From Mycobacterium sp. 236(2023) (GTDB lineage Bacteria; Actinomycetota; Actinomycetes; Mycobacteriales; Mycobacteriaceae), in the NCBI RefSeq assembly GCF_029623955.1, contig NZ_JARSBP010000001.1:248001-312000 (forward strand): a DNA stretch of 64,000 nucleotides, given 5' to 3'. The notes beneath the pieces are model-generated. The model did no database searches, was not told where the DNA came from, and was given only the letters and a program-made list of their open reading frames with translations. The translations under genes and the position numbers were made by a program. Position 1 is the first letter of the stretch, and every line of letters begins with the position of its first letter. Positions 35,300 to 43,351 of this stretch are shown here, piece after piece.

Positions 35300-36486
35300 C
35301 AAGACCGATTCGCCGCCTCGGCATCGCGTTGGTTGCAGGCGCGTTGCTCGTCGCAGGTTGTTCGAGTTCCGACGACTCCGGCGGCACCGCGGAAGGCCCG
35401 CCCGAGATGGAACCGGCCACATCGGTCGGCGACGGCGAGGGCGAATTGAACCTGATCGCCTGGCCGGGTTATGCCGAGGACGGTTCCAACGATCCGGCCG
35501 TCGACTGGGTGACACCGTTCGAGACCGAGACCGGATGCCAGGTCAACATCAAGATCGGAAACACGTCCGACGAGATGGTCCAGCTGATGCGCAGCGGCCA
35601 GTACGACGGTGTGTCCGCATCCGGTGATGCGACGCTGCGGCTGATCTACGGCGGCGACGTGGCGCCCGTGAACACCGAGCTCACACCGAATTACGCGACG
35701 GTCGTGCCGTTCCTCAAGGACAGACCGTGGAACGCGGTGGACGGCCAGATGTATGGCGTGCCGCACGGGTGGGGCGCGAACCTGTTGATGTACAACACCG
35801 ACGTCGTCACACCCGCGCCGGACTCGTGGGGCGCCGTCTTCCCGGGCGCTGCCGAGCTGAGAGGCAAAGTGACGGCCTACGATTCGCCGATCTACATCGC
35901 CGACGCCGCGCTGTATCTGTCGAAGACGCAGCCCGATCTCGGCATCAAGGACCCGTACTCGCTGACGAATGAACAACTCGACGCCGCCGTCGATCTGCTC
36001 AAGGAGCAGAAGGACAACATCGGCGAATACTGGTCGGACTACACCAAGGAAGTACAGGCCTTCGAGTCCGGGACGACGGTGATCGGCACCTCGTGGCAGG
36101 TCATCGCCAACACGATCCAGGCCGACAACAAGGCGCCGATCGCGACCGTGCTGCCCAAGGAAGGCTCCACGGGGTGGTCCGACACATGGATGCTCTCGGC
36201 CAAAGCTGCGCACCCGAACTGCATGTACAAGTGGATGGACTACATCATCTCGCCGGAAGCCAACGCGCAGGTCGCCGAATACTTCGGTGAGGCGCCGTCA
36301 CAGACGAAATCGTGTGACCTCACGGCCGACAAAGCGCACTGCGAGACCTACCACGCCACCGACGAGGCGTACGCGGCGCAGATCCACTACTGGACCACAC
36401 CGCAGACGAAATGCGTTGACGGCAGCGGAGACAACTGCACGTCGTATGACGAGTGGGTCAACAAGTGGCAGGAGATCAAGGGCTGA
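35296..36486 (+). CDS. PotD-like substrate-binding lipoprotein
   Basis: 396 residues from the ATG at 35296, which overlaps the ATPase stop by 4 nt and starts directly with a lipoprotein signal (lipobox LLVAGC, Cys near 22). Family words include LNLIAWPGYAEDG, GNTSDEMVQLM, and the WSDTWMLSA region of PotD/SBP_bac_8 proteins. Five cysteines near the C-terminus (CNMYK-type, CDLT, CETY, CVDG, CTSY) suggest disulfides that are not a general PotD feature. Confidence 0.91.
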   Translation: MTRPIRRLGIALVAGALLVAGCSSSDDSGGTAEGPPEMEPATSVGDGEGELNLIAWPGYAEDGSNDPAVDWVTPFETETGCQVNIKIGNTSDEMVQLMRSGQYDGVSASGDATLRLIYGGDVAPVNTELTPNYATVVPFLKDRPWNAVDGQMYGVPHGWGANLLMYNTDVVTPAPDSWGAVFPGAAELRGKVTAYDSPIYIADAALYLSKTQPDLGIKDPYSLTNEQLDAAVDLLKEQKDNIGEYWSDYTKEVQAFESGTTVIGTSWQVIANTIQADNKAPIATVLPKEGSTGWSDTWMLSAKAAHPNCMYKWMDYIISPEANAQVAEYFGEAPSQTKSCDLTADKAHCETYHATDEAYAAQIHYWTTPQTKCVDGSGDNCTSYDEWVNKWQEIKG

Positions 36487-37325
36487 TGCTCGCGGCGCCG
36501 CGCATGCGGCAACGGGCGGGGCTGGCCTTCCTGCTGGTGCCGCCGATGGCATGGCTGGTGATCGCCTATCTGGGATCACTTGCCGTGCTGTTGGTTTCGG
36601 CCTTCTGGAGCACCAACAGCTTCACCGGCCGAGTGGTGCACACGTTCACGACCGACAACCTGGTGCGGGTGTTCACCGACGACGTGGTCCGCGCCACGAC
36701 GCTGCGGACCGTCGGGGTGGCGGTGACCGTGACGGTGTTGTGCGCGGTGCTGGCCGTCCCGTTGGCGCTGTACATGGCCAAGGTCGCCTCCCCGGCCGTG
36801 CGGATCGCTCTGGTGGTGGCGGTGACGACGCCGCTGTGGGCGAGCTATCTGGTGAAGGCCTACGCGTGGCGGATGATGCTGTCGCCGGAGGGGCCGCTGG
36901 CATGGGTGTCCGGGTGGACGCCGGGGTACGGGCTGGTCGCGACGGTGATCACGCTGACCTATTTGTGGTTGCCGTACATGGTGATTCCGGTGTTCGCGGC
37001 ATTCCAGCGGGTGCCAGATGCGTTGACGGACGCCAGCGCGGACCTCGGCGCGTCGGACCTGACGACACTGCGTCTTGTCGTCGCACCTATGGTGTTCCCC
37101 GGTATCGCGGCCGGGTCGATCTTCACCTTCTCGCTGTCATTGGGTGACTACATCGCCGTCCAGATCGTCGGCGGCAAGACGCAGATGCTGGGCAACGTCA
37201 TCTACGGCCAGTTGGTGACGGCGAACAACCAGTCGATGGCGGCGGCACTGTCGCTGATCCCGCTGCTGGCCATTGTGTTCTACCTGCTGGCCATGCGACG
37301 CACCGGCGCGCTGGAGAACGTCTGA
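36486..37325 (+). CDS. PotB-like ABC importer permease
   Basis: 279 residues from the ATG at 36486 (TGATG with the previous stop). Six transmembrane helices, and the EAA loop at ALTDASADLGASDLTTLRLV facing the ATPase. B-type permeases come first in Pot operons. The start at 36486 leaves only a short N-terminal tail (LAAPRMRQRAGLAFLL) before helix 1, as usual. Confidence 0.92.
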   Translation: MLAAPRMRQRAGLAFLLVPPMAWLVIAYLGSLAVLLVSAFWSTNSFTGRVVHTFTTDNLVRVFTDDVVRATTLRTVGVAVTVTVLCAVLAVPLALYMAKVASPAVRIALVVAVTTPLWASYLVKAYAWRMMLSPEGPLAWVSGWTPGYGLVATVITLTYLWLPYMVIPVFAAFQRVPDALTDASADLGASDLTTLRLVVAPMVFPGIAAGSIFTFSLSLGDYIAVQIVGGKTQMLGNVIYGQLVTANNQSMAAALSLIPLLAIVFYLLAMRRTGALENV

Positions 37326-38125
37326 TGCTGACGCGCAGGCTCCGGGCCGGCACCCGCGCATGGACCGTGATGGTCCTCGTCTTCATCTACGCACCGTTGG
37401 CTCTGGTGATCGTCAACGCGTTCAACACCTCTCGCACGTTTGCATTCCCACCGTCGGGATTCACGCTGCAGTGGTGGAGCACGGCATGGCGCAGTGAGGG
37501 CATGTGGACCTCACTCGGCAACTCCGCGGTGGTGGGGCTCGCGGCGACCGGCGTTGCGCTGGTGCTGGGCACGATGTGCGCGTTCGCGGTTCAGCGGTAC
37601 GACTTCTTCGGCAAGCAGACGGTGAATCTGCTTGTGGTGCTGCCGATCACGCTGCCGGGCATCGTCACCGGCATCGCGTTGAATGCGACGTTCACGTCGG
37701 CGCTGGGCATCACGCTCGGTATGGCCACGGTGATCATCGGGCACGCGACGTTCTGCATCGTCATCGTGTTCAACAACACCCAAGCGCGGTTGCGGCGTCT
37801 CGGAACGAGTTTGGAGGATGCATCGGCAGACCTCGGCGCGTCGACGTGGCAGACGTTCCGGTTCGTGACGCTGCCGATGATGCGCGGGGCACTTGTCGCC
37901 GGGGCGATTCTGGCGTTTGCGCTGAGCTTCGACGAGATCGTGGTGACGACGTTCACGGCGGGCCCCGCGGTGCAGACGTTGCCGATCTGGATCTTCGGGA
38001 ACCTGTTCCGGCCGAACCAGGCGCCCGTGATCAACGTCGTCGCCGCGGCCCTGACGATCGTCGCGATCATTCCGGTATGGCTGACCCAGCGAATCGGGGG
38101 AGACCCGGCGGGAACGCGTATCTAG
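37325..38125 (+). CDS. PotC-like ABC importer permease
   Basis: 266 residues, sharing one nucleotide with the previous stop. Six helices and the EAA loop at LEDASADLGASTWQTFRFV. This is the last gene of the importer operon. The next gene (38188) starts 62 nt later, behind its own operator-like sequence, and probably is a separate unit. Confidence 0.92.
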   Translation: MLTRRLRAGTRAWTVMVLVFIYAPLALVIVNAFNTSRTFAFPPSGFTLQWWSTAWRSEGMWTSLGNSAVVGLAATGVALVLGTMCAFAVQRYDFFGKQTVNLLVVLPITLPGIVTGIALNATFTSALGITLGMATVIIGHATFCIVIVFNNTQARLRRLGTSLEDASADLGASTWQTFRFVTLPMMRGALVAGAILAFALSFDEIVVTTFTAGPAVQTLPIWIFGNLFRPNQAPVINVVAAALTIVAIIPVWLTQRIGGDPAGTRI

Positions 38126-38151
38126 GCCTGCGAGGCGTTGTAAATAGATTG

Positions 38152-38186
38152 TTGACAGAACATCGACTGTCAAGATTAAATTGACA
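38152..38186. promoter_or_regulatory. Three alternating TTGACA half-sites before the HTH-DUF3887 gene
   Basis: TTGACAG (38152-38158) and CTGTCAA (38167-38173) are a perfect 7-8-7 inverted repeat; TGTCAA (38168-38173) and TTGACA (38181-38186) form a second repeat with 7-bp spacing. The last half-site ends one base before the GTG start, so a transcript would be leaderless or nearly so. The HTH gene directly downstream is the likely binder. Confidence 0.55.
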
Positions 38187-38187
38187 C

Positions 38188-38796
38188 GTGGCTGATTCGT
38201 TCATCGCGACCGGCGAGCAGCTTCGCCGCAAGCTCGGCCAGCTCCTCGCCGCTCCGGTTCTGCGGGGCGACTCCGACTCGCTGGCGCTGATCCGCGCGGC
38301 GCGCGAGGTCCAAGAGGGGTCTGAATCGCTGATGGCTGCCGCGGTGGACCAGGCACGAGACGCGGGCCGGACGTGGAAGGAGATCGGCGAGGTGCTGGGC
38401 GTATCGCGCCAGGCCGCCTTTCAGCGTTACGGCAAACCCATCGATCCGAGAACTGGAGAGATCATGAACACCGAAGTGCTTCCCGGAGTGGACGAACTGG
38501 CCAGAAAAGTCATCGACGATCTAGCTCATGCGCGCTGGGCCGATATCACTGCGCGATTCGATGCCACGATGCGCGATCGGCTGACCGAGGACGGGTTGGC
38601 GGAGGCGTGGGCCCATATTGTGGGTTTGGCCGGGGCGTACGAGGGCCACGGAGACACCGACTCCGCGCGCGCCGGCGACTTCACCACCACCAACACGCCG
38701 CTGGCCTTCGAAGCGGGTGATTTCGTCGCGCGCATCACTTTTCGCGACGATCAGACAATTGCCGGGCTGTACATCCTCAATCCCGACGTCGGTTGA
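38188..38796 (+). CDS. HTH protein fused to a DUF3887-like domain
   Basis: 202 residues from a GTG. Residues about 1-85 contain a helix-turn-helix (RTWKEIGEVLGVSRQAAFQRYG), a form common in actinobacterial AsnC/homeodomain-like proteins. Residues about 100-202 match the DUF3887 pattern: ARKVIDDLAHARWADITARFD, then a small beta sheet ending VARITFRDDQTIAGLYIL. DUF3887 is more often seen in exported proteins; here no signal is present, so it is cytosolic. It is probably an autoregulator sensing a small molecule through the C-terminal domain, which is inference. Confidence 0.82.
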   Translation: MADSFIATGEQLRRKLGQLLAAPVLRGDSDSLALIRAAREVQEGSESLMAAAVDQARDAGRTWKEIGEVLGVSRQAAFQRYGKPIDPRTGEIMNTEVLPGVDELARKVIDDLAHARWADITARFDATMRDRLTEDGLAEAWAHIVGLAGAYEGHGDTDSARAGDFTTTNTPLAFEAGDFVARITFRDDQTIAGLYILNPDVG

Positions 38797-38852
38797 CGCT
38801 GGCCGGAACGTCTTCCGCAGCAATCGAATACGAGTCCCGCGCCACCGCGCGA

Positions 38853-39704
38853 TCAGCGGTTGAAGTTGCATCGCACCCCGAAGTGATCAGACGGGAACAC
38901 ACGGGGATGCTCGGGCGAAATCGGCTCGGTGCCGAGCAATTCGATGGATTCGGGTCGCCACCGCTGCCCCTTGACGAGAACGCGGTCGAACCGGACATGG
39001 CGTTTCTTGGCCGTGCTGTCGTAGCGCATGTCGTTGATCGAGGTGTCCTCGGTGTAGCCGTCTTCGCCGGGCCGCAACGCGGGCCAGACATCGTGGAACG
39101 GTGGGGCGATGAGATGGTTCTCTTTGTCGCGCATATTGAAATCGCCGAGCACGACAGCATCGGAGTCGGCCGCCAGCGCACGAAAGATTCGGCGGATCTG
39201 GCGTACGCGCAGCGGAGCCGACCGTTTACCGCTGTCGAGGTGAACCGAACAGAGCGCGGTGCGGGCACCGTCGATGACAAGATCGGCGCGCAGGAAGCCG
39301 CGCCTGGCGCGGGTGGGCACGCGTGTGTACGTCACATCGGCGATCGGCACGCGTGACAGCAGCAGCATCCCGTAAGTCCCGACTCGCCTGCCGACGATCG
39401 ATGCGCTGACGTAGTGATCGCGGATCCACCCCTGCGCAAGGAACACGTCGAGCGCCGCGTCGGTGACCTCTTGAAAGACCATGACATCGGGCGGATCCGC
39501 GGCCAGCAGATCCGCGATCGCTTGATATCTGACGTCGGCGAAAAACGGGTCGAACCAGACGTTGAACGTGGAGACAGACAGTTGCGACCGGGAGGTGCTG
39601 TGGGACAGCGTCGCCGGGCCCCACTGGCCGCTGGTGCCGTCGTACCGGAGCACGTCGATCCGTCGGCTGCGCCGCCAAATGCCGAGCTTTCGGATCCATT
39701 GCAC
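38853..39704 (-). CDS. EEP-family phosphodiesterase/nuclease, TDP2-like
   Basis: 283 residues from a GTG at 39704. The endonuclease/exonuclease/phosphatase motifs are complete: STFNVWFD, MVFQEV, VHLDSG, LGDFNMRD and PSDHFG, in the order and spacing of tyrosyl-DNA phosphodiesterase 2-like enzymes. These hydrolyse phosphodiesters with Mg2+. In bacteria the true substrate of TDP2-like proteins is mostly unknown. No signal peptide, so cytosolic. Convergent with the DUF3887 gene, divergent from the GH16 gene; the 227 bp after 39704 show no supported gene. Confidence 0.87.
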   Translation of the reverse strand: MQWIRKLGIWRRSRRIDVLRYDGTSGQWGPATLSHSTSRSQLSVSTFNVWFDPFFADVRYQAIADLLAADPPDVMVFQEVTDAALDVFLAQGWIRDHYVSASIVGRRVGTYGMLLLSRVPIADVTYTRVPTRARRGFLRADLVIDGARTALCSVHLDSGKRSAPLRVRQIRRIFRALAADSDAVVLGDFNMRDKENHLIAPPFHDVWPALRPGEDGYTEDTSINDMRYDSTAKKRHVRFDRVLVKGQRWRPESIELLGTEPISPEHPRVFPSDHFGVRCNFNR

Positions 39705-39931
39705 GATGGTCCGATCGTATCGGGCATCAGTGCCGACTCACCGGACGTCAAGGCAGTACTCGAACGTGCGCTGAGGGTGGAAATAGCGACGATCCGCCAC
39801 CCTGGACGCACAGTCGGCTCAATGATTCTGCCGTTGAGCACATCTCGTGAGTGCCGAAGCGCAAGTGCGCAAACGCGGTGTTAGTGGGTGAATTACCGGT
39901 CATTTCGTACGACGTCGATTACGGTGCAGCC

Positions 39932-40792
39932 ATGCCTGACATCGATCGTCGTAGTGCGCTGCTGATGATGGGATTGGGTGTGGCCGCGGTTGCGACGCCG
40001 GCCACCGCGCACGCCCAGCCGCCTGCGGTACCCGTCGAGCCACCGCCGGAGCTCGCTCAGCCGGCCCCGCTGATGCTGTTCCAAGACGAGTTCGACGGAG
40101 CGGCGGGGTCGCCCCCCGACCCGGCCCGGTGGTTCATCGTGCCCGCCCGCGAGACCATCAGGAACCCCGTCGAGTGGGACAAGCCGTTCAACATGGGCCG
40201 CTACGTCACCGACCAGGAGCATGTCTTCCAGGACGGGAACGGCAACCTCGTCATCCGTGCCACCCGGGGTGAAGGCGCCAACATCCAGGAGAAGTACGCC
40301 AGCGCGAAGATCATGGGTCTGTGGCGCGGCGGAATCGGCACGACGTGGGAGGCCCGCGTCAAACTGGACTGCCTGACCGACGGTGCCTGGCCCGCGTTCT
40401 GGCTCGTCAACGAGAACCCGGTGCGCGGCGGCGAAGTCGACCTCGTCGAGTGGTACGGCAACCGGGACTGGCCGTCGGGGACCACGGTGCACGCCCGGTT
40501 GGACGGCACCGCGTTCGCGACCGATCGTCATCCCATCGACAACGCGTGGCATACCTGGCGGATGACGTGGCAGCCGACCGGAATGTACTTCTGGAAGGAC
40601 TACGAGCCGGGCATGGAGCCGTTCTTCACCGTGCCCGCCAATTCGCTGCCGGACTGGCCGTTCAACGATCCGGGTTTCACGATGGTCCCCGTGTTCAACA
40701 TCGCCGTCGGCGGCTCCGGCGGACGTGAGCCTGCAGGAGGCACCTACCCCGCCGAGATGCGGGTCGACTGGATTCGCGTCTTCGCGAGCTAG
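39932..40792 (+). CDS. Secreted GH16 glycoside hydrolase (beta-1,3-glucanase type), Rv0315-like
   Basis: 286 residues from the ATG at 39932. A Tat-type signal (DRRSALLMMG, then hydrophobic, ending AHAQ) indicates folded export. The GH16 catalytic motif E-x-D-x-x-E is present as GEVDLVEWYG near residue 170, with WPAFWL just before it. It hydrolyses beta-1,3 (or mixed) glucans by retention. It closely resembles M. tuberculosis Rv0315 in arrangement (LWRGGIGTTWEAR, GMYFW), a gene not far from dcd there as well. Confidence 0.9.
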   Translation: MPDIDRRSALLMMGLGVAAVATPATAHAQPPAVPVEPPPELAQPAPLMLFQDEFDGAAGSPPDPARWFIVPARETIRNPVEWDKPFNMGRYVTDQEHVFQDGNGNLVIRATRGEGANIQEKYASAKIMGLWRGGIGTTWEARVKLDCLTDGAWPAFWLVNENPVRGGEVDLVEWYGNRDWPSGTTVHARLDGTAFATDRHPIDNAWHTWRMTWQPTGMYFWKDYEPGMEPFFTVPANSLPDWPFNDPGFTMVPVFNIAVGGSGGREPAGGTYPAEMRVDWIRVFAS

Positions 40793-40852
40793 CGGCTTGG
40801 TGCCTGTCAGCGCGAAAAAGGTTCAGTCACGGCGCCATTCGACGGCTCTTCC

Positions 40853-42655
40853 TCACACTGAGGTCGTGGTCGCCGCCGGCTGCCGAGTAGGGGTGATGCG
40901 ACCCTTGACGCCGTAGACGGAGGCCCGGTCGAGCAATTCGCGATAGAACGCTTCGGAGACGACGGCGTCGCGGGTGAGCAGGAATCCGCTGCGGCCTGTC
41001 GAGTCGGTGACGACGGCCCAGCCGTAATTCGGGTCGAGATCGACGATCCAGTAGTTGCCGGGCGGGCTGGCCGATGCCGGTCCGAAGAAGCGGACGTTGA
41101 GCTTGTTGTTGGTGGAGTCGACGGGCAGCGCCGATCCGACGATCGTCGACTTCGGGCCGTTGTTCACGAAGTAGTTGCCGGAGTTCTCCACCTTGATCGA
41201 GCCGTCGGGGTTGAGGCTGTACACCGCGGTGGTGTTGACGAGCCCGATCGAGAAGAACTGCTTGACGCTGCCCACCTCGAACCAGGTGCCCAGGTAGCGA
41301 TCGAGGTCGACGACCGGCGGCGGCGCGAGCACGACACCGGCCGCGTCCCCCAGCACGAGGTACTGGTCAGGGGTTCCGTAGATGCCCGTGCCGTCGTCGG
41401 GACCCAGCCCCTGGTAGAGGTCGTTGATCCAGCCGGTGGCCAACGTGTACACCGCTTGGGTGTTGCCGCGCGGCGAGATTCCGGTGGCCAGTTGCGCGAA
41501 GACATCGAAAAGCGGGTTTCCACCGATCAGCGAATCGACGTGCGAGCCGCCCGCCAGCGTGACACCGACGAACTGGCCGGCGCGCGCGGCCACCAACTCC
41601 CTTGTCGTCGCGCCGTTGGAGTTCCACGGCTGGGGTGGCGACGCAACCTGATACACCGGAACGAACGGGTCGTCGAGGCTCTTCAGCGCGTTCGCGACGA
41701 CGCCGCCGAAGGAGAATCCGTCGAACATGACGACTCCGCGCAGGGCGTCGCTGCCCGGCGCATCGTCGGCGTAGTAACCACCGACCGCGGTGGCGAAGCC
41801 GCCGCCCGCGGAGTGGCCGGACATGATGAAATCCTCTGGCAGCACACCGGAATAGCCGGCGAGGAGCGCGCTGGCGGTCAACGATTCCCGGTCGCCGAGG
41901 AACATCGACGCGACGGCCTCCTGCATCGGCACGCCGTTGATCCAGCAGCTCGCGCACGCCAGAGGGAAGGACGAGATGTTGGGCGCCAGCACGATGCTGT
42001 TGGTCTGAAGCGACAGCGTCTGGGCGAGCTTGGACATCGTGGACTTGCTGCCGAGGAAACCGTGCTGCAGCCAGATCACGCCGGTGGCCGCCACCGAGCC
42101 GTCGGACTGCGTCGGCAGATACCAGTCGGCGCGGGTCTTGTAACCGTTGGGGCCTACCGGGATGGTCAGCGCGGCGCGGCCGGTCTGGACTCCGGTCACG
42201 CCGGCCGGGATCGCCTGCGGTGCCGGGGTCGCGTCTTCGGCCGCGTCGGAGCGCTGGACGACAACCTTCTCGGTGTCGCTGTCGACCGGATCGTCGGTCG
42301 TGTCGGACGCTGTGTCGGGCTCGGCCGACGAATCAGGTTCGCGGACAGCAGTTTCGGTGTCCGCAGAGCCTTCGGTGTCGACGGTGTCTTTGCTCTCGCG
42401 GGTGCGCTTGGTGGTTCCGCGCGGGGCGGACGCGGGCTCGTCCGACGCAGTGTCGGCGGCCTCGTCACGGTCGCTGACTTTGGTCATGGGCTCCGCGGAC
42501 GATTCCGAGGCATTGCCCGCTGCCGACTGGCTGGACGAGTCGGTGCCCTCAGAACTGTCGGTGTCCGCGGCGGCCACGCCCTGTCCCGCGCCGAACGCGA
42601 TACACGCACCTGCACCGAAGGTCCCCAGCCACAGCGCCCAGTGTCGTGATGTCAC
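40853..42655 (-). CDS. Secreted alpha/beta-hydrolase fused to a lipocalin domain
   Basis: 600 residues. A signal peptide (about 1-30) and a disordered acidic Ser/Thr/Asp/Glu region (to about 155) precede an alpha/beta-hydrolase with nucleophile elbow GHSAGGG near 281 and the oxyanion stretch LQHGFLGS near 200. From about 445 a bacterial lipocalin (Blc-type) follows: VDLDRYLGTWFEVG, YSLNPDGSIKVENSG, NYWIVDLDPNYGWAVV. The fold binds small hydrophobic ligands, so the protein may both hold and hydrolyse a lipid or ester. The exact combination is not one I know in other bacteria. Convergent with the GH16 gene. Confidence 0.85.
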   Translation of the reverse strand: MTSRHWALWLGTFGAGACIAFGAGQGVAAADTDSSEGTDSSSQSAAGNASESSAEPMTKVSDRDEAADTASDEPASAPRGTTKRTRESKDTVDTEGSADTETAVREPDSSAEPDTASDTTDDPVDSDTEKVVVQRSDAAEDATPAPQAIPAGVTGVQTGRAALTIPVGPNGYKTRADWYLPTQSDGSVAATGVIWLQHGFLGSKSTMSKLAQTLSLQTNSIVLAPNISSFPLACASCWINGVPMQEAVASMFLGDRESLTASALLAGYSGVLPEDFIMSGHSAGGGFATAVGGYYADDAPGSDALRGVVMFDGFSFGGVVANALKSLDDPFVPVYQVASPPQPWNSNGATTRELVAARAGQFVGVTLAGGSHVDSLIGGNPLFDVFAQLATGISPRGNTQAVYTLATGWINDLYQGLGPDDGTGIYGTPDQYLVLGDAAGVVLAPPPVVDLDRYLGTWFEVGSVKQFFSIGLVNTTAVYSLNPDGSIKVENSGNYFVNNGPKSTIVGSALPVDSTNNKLNVRFFGPASASPPGNYWIVDLDPNYGWAVVTDSTGRSGFLLTRDAVVSEAFYRELLDRASVYGVKGRITPTRQPAATTTSV

Positions 42656-42750
42656 CGCGGGAATGTAGCTCGGCGTTTCCGGATGACCGAGTTAAATGTC
42701 GCAAACGTCAGCGAGCCGTCATACCTGCGAGCATCAGACACCGGGCCGGA

Positions 42751-43248
42751 TCACAGCGGAATCCAGATCCCGTAGAACCAGAACCCCCAGTTGTTGAAAC
42801 CGGTGTCGAAGACGGGCGTCACCCACTGGCCGAAGTAATCGAACGGTGGTGGGGGTGGACCCCACGGCGGTGGCAGCGGTCCGTGCGGCGGGGGCGGGGG
42901 AGGAGGTCCCCAACCCCACGGCGCCGGACCGCCGTCCCAGGGCGGCGGATGACCGCGCCAACCCGGACCGCCGGGTGGACCCCAGTTGGGCGGAGCCGGT
43001 CGTGGTCCCTGCCAACCCGGGCCACCGGGCCCGCCCGGGCCACCGGGCCCGCCCGGACCACCGGGCCCGCCCGGACCACCGGGCCCGCCTGGCCCACCCG
43101 GGCCGCCTGGCGGGGGTGGTGCCTGCCAGCTGTGGCCGGGCCCGTGGCCGCCGGGCTGAGCGAGAGCCGGCGCGGCTCCTATGCCCAGTGCGGCGGCGCC
43201 GATGCCCGCGGTGAGGGCTGCGCCTGCGATCGACGGTGTCACTTTCAT
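42751..43248 (-). CDS. Secreted Gly/Pro-repeat protein
   Basis: 165 residues from the ATG at 43248 (AGGAG 7 nt upstream). A signal peptide ends near ALAQ. The mature protein is almost all Pro and Gly: about a dozen GGP steps around residues 50-77, then PP- and W-rich stretches, ending FDTGFNNWGFWFYGIWIPL. The DNA of 43018-43110 is a short-period tandem repeat. It is likely disordered and wall-associated; comparable proline-rich exported proteins occur in other mycobacteria. Length probably varies between strains. Confidence 0.78.
   Translation of the reverse strand: MKVTPSIAGAALTAGIGAAALGIGAAPALAQPGGHGPGHSWQAPPPPGGPGGPGGPGGPGGPGGPGGPGGPGGPGGPGWQGPRPAPPNWGPPGGPGWRGHPPPWDGGPAPWGWGPPPPPPPHGPLPPPWGPPPPPFDYFGQWVTPVFDTGFNNWGFWFYGIWIPL
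43018..43110. repeat. GC-rich tandem repeat coding for Gly-Gly-Pro
   Basis: Consecutive 9-bp units (about 10 copies with small variations, built on GGCCCGCCCGGACCACC-type wording in the plus orientation) encode the GGP repeats of the secreted protein at 42751. Strand slippage could change copy number in 9-bp steps without breaking the frame. Confidence 0.8.
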
Positions 43249-43351
43249 CAAAGTGCTCCTAGTCTCGAGCTCCCCGACGCCCCCGCGACGGTAGTGGCCG
43301 AGATTGGCCGAGGGCTGCGATGTCACTGTCGACCCGCTGGCAGCGCGACGG

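Noticed and set aside
39705..39931. A readable plus-strand stretch (SPDVKAVLERALRVEIATIRHPG) in the gap before the GH16 gene
   Set aside because: It belongs to a frame that is otherwise antisense to the EEP gene; possible small remnant but too short to support.
43018..43110. GC-rich tandem repeat considered as a CRISPR array
   Set aside because: The period is 9 bp without spacers and it encodes GGP repeats in frame.
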